From assembly GCF_000150275.1 (NCBI RefSeq), contig NW_002060949.1:2601836-2665835 (forward strand): a DNA stretch of 64,000 bases. Direction: 5' to 3'. The DNA is from Trichoplax adhaerens. Lineage: Eukaryota; Placozoa; Uniplacotomia; Trichoplacea; Trichoplacidae. Positions within the stretch are counted from its first letter, which is position 1; each line of letters starts with the position of its first letter. Below are positions 56,470 to 64,000 of the stretch, one piece after another. The position numbers and the translations under genes are program-made. The notes below the pieces were generated by a model. The model was not told the DNA's origin, ran no database searches, and worked only from the letters and a program-made list of their open reading frames with translations.

Positions 56470-59235
56470 ATGGGTGTTGAATACGAAGTAACGAGGATTA
56501 AAAAACAATTGGAGAAGGCATTAAATCGTGAAATTGTGGTCAGTATTAGTTGCACATGAGAGTATGATTGATACGAATTTAGACTAGTATAGTCAATTTG
56601 TAGCCATTATTGTCTTGCATAGCTGCAAGGAAAGCATTCATTGTCAACTCAACTTTGAATCTCCATTCAATGCCAGGATAATGAATTTATATTGGATTTA
56701 CTAACTAACCTGAAGGATTTAAAGATGACGTTAGAAATTTTACAGGTACAGTAATTCGATAATTTAGTAGAGTGCCTTTCGTTGATTTAGAATTGGCAGT
56801 ACTGTAGCTTGAAACTGGTCATGTTCACCTTTGGTATACTTGTATGTTCCAATGCTGGTAGAAAACACGTGTGGGCTACCATGTTAACAACGTACGCAAG
56901 AAAGCTGATAAAGAAGTGGTTATCAATCTTGCAAAATCACTCATTAAAGATTGGAAGAGATTATTACCAGGTAGAACAGAAATTTTATTCGATTGGATAG
57001 GGTATATCCACATTACCATAGAAATATTAGATAAGGAAACGCATTTGCTGAAACAATGTTTACATGTTAATTTTCCATAATCGAATAATTTATTTTATTG
57101 TATTGACTATAAATTGGCCATGTCAAGACTCGAAAAAGAATGAAGCAAAAGATAAAACCGATAGCCGTCAAATGGATAAGGATAGTCAGGATCTTATCCA
57201 ACAGTCGGAAATAAATCCTAGTCTAATGGTAGAAGAAAAAGACAACACGACCGTTCATCAAAGTCACAACAATGATAAGGATATGCAAGTTTTAAGTTCT
57301 GGCAATCCAACTAGAGACCTTAGTCGAAAACTTCTTATCGGTGCCCTTAGTCGCGACGGCTTGAATAAAGGTGATTAAAAGACAAAAGCGGGTAGACGAA
57401 GGGATGATAATTACATTCGTAGATTGCTATGCTTAGGGCAACAGTGCTTGATTTTAAAATACATAAATAATACGGTAGCCCTTTGAAGGATACTGCTCGA
57501 CATGCAACCCTGTCAAGCAAAATTTTTTCTTACTTTATGTGACAGGTTACATTGATTCATTATAACGCAAAATGTTTTTGAAAATTTATATTTTTATTTC
57601 TCTTTAAGTACACAGCACCTATCCTAGTGTAGTCAGGAAAACTAACTAGTCCAACATTGCAAACAAATGATTAGCATCTAACAAATCGTATCTGTGCAGT
57701 GATAGCACCAACTTAACGACTATAATTAACTATAGAATTAAACTGAGTTCCTGCGACCTGGGATTTCAGTATCTATGCAGTCTTGAAATTTACCCTTACT
57801 AACTAATAATATGGAAATACTCTTTGCAGATAGCTACCATAAATTACAAACTATTCTTATCCAGTTCTAAAACTGTAGATTACAGAAGTGATATTTTGTA
57901 TTTAAGCATAAAAGTAGTTAATATAATTTACGCAAGGATTGTTAAAATAGATAAAAAGTTCTAAACGTAAAATTAGCAACTCATTTCAACCTGAGTGCAC
58001 TGCTGTAATTAATTAACCGTTAGTAGTATTAATTTTAGTCCATTGCTACTGTTAGTTCATCATTCATGTTTGAATTACGCCAATACTATACGTGAATACC
58101 AGGTATCGTAAGTGTTGTTACAATAATGCCGCAATAGTGCATGAACAGAGTTTGAATTAGCTACATTCCATAATATAATGGAATTGACTTGAAAGTACAC
58201 ACCTGTTTGACTTGCATGGCATAGCAAACATCTATCTCTCATTCGGTTAATAGTATTTCGTTTTACAGTAAATGATGAGTTTCTAACGAATTTACCTTTA
58301 CAGATTCGGTGGATATTCCTGCGTTGGCCGCTGCTATTGAGGATTGTATCTTTTGATTGACAAATATTAGACACTAGCATAGGTGTATATATATACAATC
58401 AGTAGTATTAATTTCCATCATTTTAACGGAAGATTGTAATACAGACTACTGCCTTAACGAAATTCGATCTAGCCATTTTCAAAGAGTTAAAAGGTCCAAA
58501 TATGAAATATAAAAATCGTGTTCGCAGTCGAATTTCAAACTTAAAAGACTCGAAGAATCCAAATTTGTGTCAGAAAGTCTTATCTGGTATTATCACGCCA
58601 GAACAGATTGCTAAAATGACCGCTGAGGTGATTTTGATTCGAAACTTATTTTATTGCTCGTTTTACGAGATACTGATTACATACTCTTGTTTCAACGGGA
58701 AAACTGCTTAATAACGATAGGAAATGGCATCTGATGAAATGAAGAAACTCCGACAAGGGTATGCCAAAGAAGGTATTCGAGATGCCCAGATGGCTGTCAC
58801 TCAAGGCACAAAAACGGATTTACTAACTTGTGGCAAATGTCATAAAAAGAATTGCTCTTATAACCAGGTAATTCAGCCAAACTTTTAAATTTTATAATAC
58901 TTAATGTATGTAGTAGATTAATAACTTTGCGTTATGCTACTAATTTATGACAATCAAACTTTAAGAATAATTTGTTTATTTTATCTAACCAGATGCAAAC
59001 AAGAAGTGCTGATGAACCAATGACAACCTTCGTCTTTTGTCATGAGTGTGGACACCGTTGGAAGGTAAGAAATACAACAGTAATTTCAATCAATATTGAT
59101 CTCCTTATGAGTTTTGAACAGTAAGGCTAATGTTGCAACATAACGCCTTTTTATATACTATAATGAATTTAATTGCTGTTAATATCAATTAATTATTTTT
59201 ATTAAATCTCGTATATGTTTCATCAGTTTTGTTAA
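56470..59235 (+). CDS. TCEA1: Transcription elongation factor TFIIS
   Basis: TFIIS rescues backtracked RNA polymerase II by stimulating transcript cleavage. Nine plus-strand exons: 56470-56538 ([18 protein letters not shown]), 56677-56745, 56862-56970 ([20 protein letters not shown] domain I), about 57131-57370 (acidic/polar linker), 58304-58345, 58473-58627 ([16 protein letters not shown], the Pol II-binding domain II), 58721-58867, 58993-59064 and 59227-59235. The zinc ribbon is complete: CGKCHKKNC, then CHECGHRW with two CxxC pairs. The acidic hairpin [10 protein letters not shown] carries the catalytic Asp-Glu pair. The last exon encodes only FC and the stop, as in other animals. Paralog assignment (TCEA1, 2 or 3) cannot be made, so the symbol denotes the family. 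Confidence 0.95.
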
Positions 59236-59836
59236 GGTAGGCTGGAACCTCTGCCGTAAATCAACCCAGTGGAATCAGCAGTCTAGACCCATAGTGTGTC
59301 CAGTAATAACTTGAATACATGGTATTGGTTACTCTTCAGTTGTTGGTCAGTTCTTACATGTCTTTATTTGGGATAGTGACTTAACTGAGCTATATCATAC
59401 TATTATTAACATTCGTATTAAGTTATCAGCATTGTTATGAATACGATTTTTGTATATAAGTCAGACTTTACTGCTAATGGTTATTATAGTGTACAAAAGC
59501 TGAATAAATAAAATATATTAATGACTAAAAGATTTTCATATGCTGGATTTTATTATTATTGCTTTGTTCGCTAAGATTTTATATAGTTCAAATAGTGTAC
59601 ACTGTACACAAAAAGAAAGCAATATACGGCTGACTTAATATAAGCACTTCATGATCTGATGTGACTAGTTATTATTATGGAACATATTTATGTGAAGATA
59701 ATAAGTGCCCCATTAAGCGTGAAGTACTTAGAGCATGTCGATAATTACCAGTGCAAGCTGTTATTAGGTCAGTTGTAGAAACTGTCTAAACTTTCTACTT
59801 GCCCGGAGTACTTTACCCACAATAGGCAAGGATTAT
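59236..59836. other. Convergent spacer TCEA/EIPR1
   Basis: About 600 bp of AT-rich DNA lie between the two convergent stop codons. An AATAAA is present near 59506. No gene or array is seen. Confidence 0.5.
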
Positions 59837-62443
59837 TTAGAGTAAGATTTTAAATTTTTCCGTGCGAGGTACCCTGTTAATAACTAATCTTCCATCATAA
59901 GATAAAGAGGCAAATACCCAAGGATCTGAACATGACCAACATGACGCATATACACTATCTTCGTGTTCCTCATATGTTGCAATAATTCCATCTTTCGGTG
60001 GTTCTTCCTCCCTTTAGAATATTAAAAGCACAATTTATCAACTGTAGAATCACTAAGCAACTTACAGAAAGATAAAGAGATAATTTTACTAACAATACTG
60101 GCTTAACGTACTTATTTGAAGTTGATTCTTCGTCATCAATATCTTCGTACTGACCGAATGGCTCCGACGATAAAGATATTATGTTAAATAACATTACACG
60201 ACTATCACTGCTTGACGATAGAACTAGTTGATCGTGGAAATGGTTGTAGGAGACCGACCAAACCCTGTATGATAAATTTCGTATTTGACAATGGAAAGAT
60301 GCAGTATTCTATATCAACTGCTGATTAATCGTAAATTCAATCACATGTAAGAGTAAATAATGTACAATACTATATGTTACTCACCAATGAGAATGATTGG
60401 TTAGTTTAAGTAGAGGTTCCGTACTATTTCTGACATCCCAAAACTTAACTTGGCAATCATCTCCACATGATACTACATAGTAAGGTTTGTTGGGATTAAA
60501 ATCTAGGTCCCGCACAAGTATTCCATGAGCATTTTCAATAGTATATGCTGGCCTAGATTTGGAATTATCACAATAAATATATTAATAAGATGAGTGAAAC
60601 CGTAAATTATTGGAAAACATAAGGGCATTCCAATGTAGTAATAGCAGTAAAATATGAATGCATAAATTGTTAAGGCCAGTGCTGTATTACTTCATTGCTC
60701 TAAGATCCCAGGCCTTTATATTGGTATCGTAGGCACCAGCAACTTGAGTGCCGTTGTGGTGAGGATTCCAGGCAGCTGACGAAAAGCTTAAGTGACTCTT
60801 TTCACCTAAATCTATAACGTTTAAAACCTATCCAAACGGAATCATGAAGTAACAGGATTGTCAAAAACTATTGATTATAATTAGAGCCCCTATTAAATTT
60901 CGTCGTTTATACATCGAATCTGACCTTGGCAGAAGCGCTGGTGGCTACTTGAAAATCCCATATTTGTAAGTGCTGATCATGTACGCTCATGAGAGTAGAT
61001 TTATCTTCGTTAGGATGCCACAAAACACTGTCAAGAGATCGCAATAGAGGAGTAATGGACGTAATAAGAAAGCATTTATAATGCATAATTATACTCTAGT
61101 CTCTACAGTAAATTTCGAAAACCTTTTTTCGATTTTACAACGAGACCTAGTTACGATGTATATGTGCATAATTAAATGTCGCTATCATTAATGTAAATAC
61201 AGTATTGGAATTTACCTTTTCATATTTTCAATATCACTACTTAGGTGAAATTTAGGAACGAGAGGTGGAAAACTCATACCGGCAGTACTATGACGGGTAT
61301 TGGTAGGACCTCCTAAATCTGAATCCATCGAATATTGAGCAGTGTGGCTAGATGGAGTTTGGGGTTGTACAGGTGACGTCGGTACTTCATCATCAGTTGG
61401 TATTTTCCATGCCGTAGCATGCCTATTAGTTTTGCTACCATTAACTGTCAGACAAAGCAATAAAGAAATATTTTATTACACATAGAAATGTTTTAGTCCC
61501 AATGATTTCTAAACGTCTTTGATAGCAGCATTATTCAGTAAATATTTCTAAGAGAACTCACGTCTGTCATAACAAGTTAGTAAAATTTCTTTATCTAGAG
61601 GGCAAGAGCTAATATGCCTAAGCAAACGTAATAACACGTTATAAGAGACTCTGGAATTCACAAAGCTTAGGTTAATTAATATCACGGTATATTATCCTTT
61701 AGTACGCTGCAATTTTGTACTTGCGTCGATGTAAGCATTTGCAAATTGTCACTGCATGATGCTTGGGGTATAATAGTTTTATGCTTTCAATTTATAAATA
61801 CTGTAATGCTGTATTATACGTTTGGATACGAGTATATGTATGTTTAATCTTACCATACTTCCCCAATCGGATGAAGATAGACATTACTATTTATAACGTT
61901 ATTTTCCTCATCGAATTCTATTAAATGGACCTTTCACAAATATTAAAATAAAAAAATGATTAACGATAAGTAATCAAAACGTATCCAATAAACTTTTACA
62001 TCTTTTAACTACAGGGTGGACTGCATTATATTACAGTATATCCTTTCTTGTCTTTAAAGTCAGGAATTCATAAACGATATGGCAATAGCAATTACCTGAT
62101 TATCATTTTTAAACGATTGTGTTCCTACTAGAAATTGAATATGATCAATATCACCTACTACAGCACACAAGGCCCGCGCCTGTAAATAAAACAACAAGAA
62201 CGTTAACATATTCACCTTGATATTCAAATTATTTACAGTAACATGACCATTTGCATCTTCTCCATACGAGTATACCACGTATTTATTTTATTTATCTATA
62301 AAGCTGTACTGACTATTTAATATAGTTCAACAGTGAAGAGATGAACATGCCAACATAGATCAATATTTAGTCTTTAAAACGTTAAAGTGCTGCTATCATA
62401 CCTGAAATTCTAAGCCATAAATTACTGCGGAATCGTCGTCCAT
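59837..62443 (-). CDS. EIPR1: EARP complex and GARP complex interacting protein 1 (WD40)
   Basis: EIPR1 (TSSC1) is a WD40 propeller protein that works with the EARP and GARP tethering complexes in endosomal recycling and dense-core vesicle traffic. Minus-strand exons: 62402-62443 encodes [14 protein letters not shown], the conserved N-terminus. 62096-62179 is [20 protein letters not shown]. About 61850-61930 carries [18 protein letters not shown]. About 61560-61625 is [15 protein letters not shown]. 61218-61445 is a variable linker. About 60930-61040, 60690-60830 ([19 protein letters not shown]), 60385-60560 ([17 protein letters not shown]), 60110-60270 and 59837-60010 follow. The last ends [15 protein letters not shown] and a stop. 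Repeats show the GH/WD-type [12 protein letters not shown]. The acidic insert [11 protein letters not shown] corresponds to that of animal EIPR1. Some internal borders are approximate. Confidence 0.93.
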
Positions 62444-62451
62444 ATTGGTCT

Positions 62452-62723
62452 ATACTGTACCGTACACTATATAGTATACACTCACTATACTGTACAGTAC
62501 AATAATGATGTACGTGAAGTAGCATTCTCTTTAACGCATGCGTAAAGATTGACATTTCGCCAGCCGACAACACTATGTGCATAAAGGGCAAGGACACGTC
62601 CGGTGTCGTACAGTCTGTACCGAGTGTGCAATACTCTTACTGTAGTCTACCATAGAACAGTACAGTACTGTAGTGTACTGTATGTGTCACACAAGTCACA
62701 CTAACTTTGAGATACTGTATACA
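62452..62723. promoter_or_regulatory. Pentamer array D (ACAGT/ACTGT) upstream of EIPR1, with ACGCATGCGT
   Basis: Pentamer words occur at 62452-62500 (TATACTGTACCGTAC, TATACTGTACAGTAC) and 62605-62723 (GAACAGTACAGTACTGTAG, ACTGTATACAGTA). The palindrome ACGCATGCGT lies between them at 62534-62543. The array starts only about 10 bp upstream of the EIPR1 start codon. A divergent partner, if any, would lie further right. Confidence 0.65.
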
Positions 62724-64000
62724 GTAATACTCAAAGATTTGAAGTCAATCTAAATCTGCTTCCGAATTTTATAAATAAATTAAATCAAATAACCCCACAA
62801 ATACTCCGACAGAGTTCATCAAGATTAACAAGAACTTGTAAAAGTAGTCCTACTGTATTGCCATCGCTCTGTGAGGATTCAACAAGTTACTTCTCCGGTG
62901 CAGAATCAGCCTCAGATTCAGGGCAATGGGGGGGGGGGCATCGTCATTCGATCAGAGTGGAATGCAATTTTGACTGATTTTGTTTCACAGCGACTATTGG
63001 GAAGCTAGTAATCATTATATCATTGTCGCACTAATTTCAAGCATCAATCAATAATACAGTAGATCTGATATCAAGTTCTACGCGCATAGTAGCAACGTGG
63101 TAATTTGTTACTGTAAATTTTCAATTACATCCTAATTCCAGTATCAATAAACGAATATGCTTACGTAAATATAGAGGCTAAAGGAAGTACGCGTAGCTGT
63201 CCTTCATGAAATCAATCTTTATGATAGTAGGCTTGTCGAGAGTATTAATTATGTAGCTCTAAGGTTACTAACGCAGTAAAATTATAATTTGAATTACGTA
63301 ACTCCTTACTTGAACATGACTATTCTAGAAAGTACTGCTGATATACATTTACTCTGCTTTCATAATTTTTCCGTGACATCAAATATGCAGGATATCAAGC
63401 GCTATTCTATTGCTACGAATTGAGTAGTTTTGATGATATTACAGTTAGAACCAAACACAAATAGGGACTAAACAATCTAAACCCAGTTACAGAGCGCAAA
63501 GTAGTAGATAATCCATATATGTAGAATTAACAATCTACTTTTAAAGTACATTACATATTGTAATTTAGTATTGCCATAGATATAAAGAAAACTTGTCAGA
63601 GCAACGAGCACTTATTATCTCATTTAGGATAATTTGTCAGCGTACAGCATGAATCAGGACAAATATTCTGTAATACCTAGTTGTGGCGTAGATACATGGA
63701 ATATCAATTTTAATTAGTTTACTAAGCGGCTTGGCAGTTCATACAGTACATATATAACTTGCAGTATATTTAAAATTAACACATGCCTCTGCAACTTATG
63801 CATAACTTTAGTTTTTGCTACATTGGTATATTCTAGAAGAACCCTTATACGTTACATTACATATGACCACTTGGGCAAAATGATATCGGTAAGTTTGACA
63901 CGATACCTGCTCGCAAATATTAACATTATTTCCGTTTATGTCGTTGTCAAAGATGTACAACATTACTTTTTGACTTTAATTCAATTGCTTTTATGCCTCT
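62724..64000. other. Right-end region without recognised gene
   Basis: This is AT-rich DNA with a run of about ten G at 62929-62938. No exon with recognisable family similarity was found on either strand. It may hold the 5' region or introns of a gene starting beyond the window. Confidence 0.4.

Overview
The window reads as intron-rich, AT-rich animal nuclear DNA. Most exons are 40-250 bp, bounded by consensus GT/AG sites, and separated by short introns. The proteins are metazoan: an otoferlin-type ferlin, peroxidasin, ANKRD29, RSPH10B, TMEM65, EIPR1 and TFIIS. Compact genes with vertebrate-like exon logic and moderately diverged proteins suggest a non-bilaterian, and a placozoan (Trichoplax/Hoilungia type) is my best guess. 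That lineage call is inference. No prokaryotic operon, CRISPR array, phage or intact transposon is visible.

Layout, left to right. 1-9120 (-): otoferlin-like ferlin, 3' end outside the window. 9689-15590 (+): radial-spoke MORN protein RSPH10B, head-to-head with the ferlin. 17233-17933 (+): EGF-like exons of an incomplete or decaying gene. 19262-24078 (-): peroxidasin-like peroxidase with LRRs, one Ig domain and a heme peroxidase domain. 24933-25307 (-): complex I subunit NDUFS5. 26854-33375 (+): mitochondrial trifunctional protein alpha subunit HADHA, divergent from NDUFS5. 34231-37334 (+): ANKRD29-like protein with one ankyrin repeat per exon. 39390-44457 (-): TMEM65. 47059-52508 (+): unidentified helical/coiled-coil gene. 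53859-54710 (-): HINT3-type HIT protein. 56470-59235 (+): elongation factor TFIIS (TCEA). 59837-62443 (-): WD40 protein EIPR1.

The strongest signal not explained by genes is a family of DNA clusters built from the pentamer ACAGT and its reverse complement ACTGT, concatenated in register (core palindrome TACTGTACAGTA). They lie at 9327-9536, 25525-26772, 55911-56335 and 62452-62723. Each sits just upstream of one or two start codons: ferlin/RSPH10B, NDUFS5/HADHA, HINT3/TCEA and EIPR1. Three of the four also hold a GCGCA- or GCATGC-type element like an NRF1 site. The other gene starts lack the pentamer array. TMEM65 and the coiled-coil gene instead face an 80-bp minisatellite. I read the pentamer arrays as a lineage-specific promoter or nucleosome-free-region element; this is untested.

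Functionally the window is ordinary linked genes. Mitochondrial genes recur (NDUFS5, HADHA, TMEM65), as do trafficking genes (ferlin, EIPR1), one ciliary gene (RSPH10B) and one extracellular-matrix gene (peroxidasin). I see no dedicated multi-gene system. The parts least like described biology are the pentamer promoters, the peroxidasin architecture and the unidentified coiled-coil gene.
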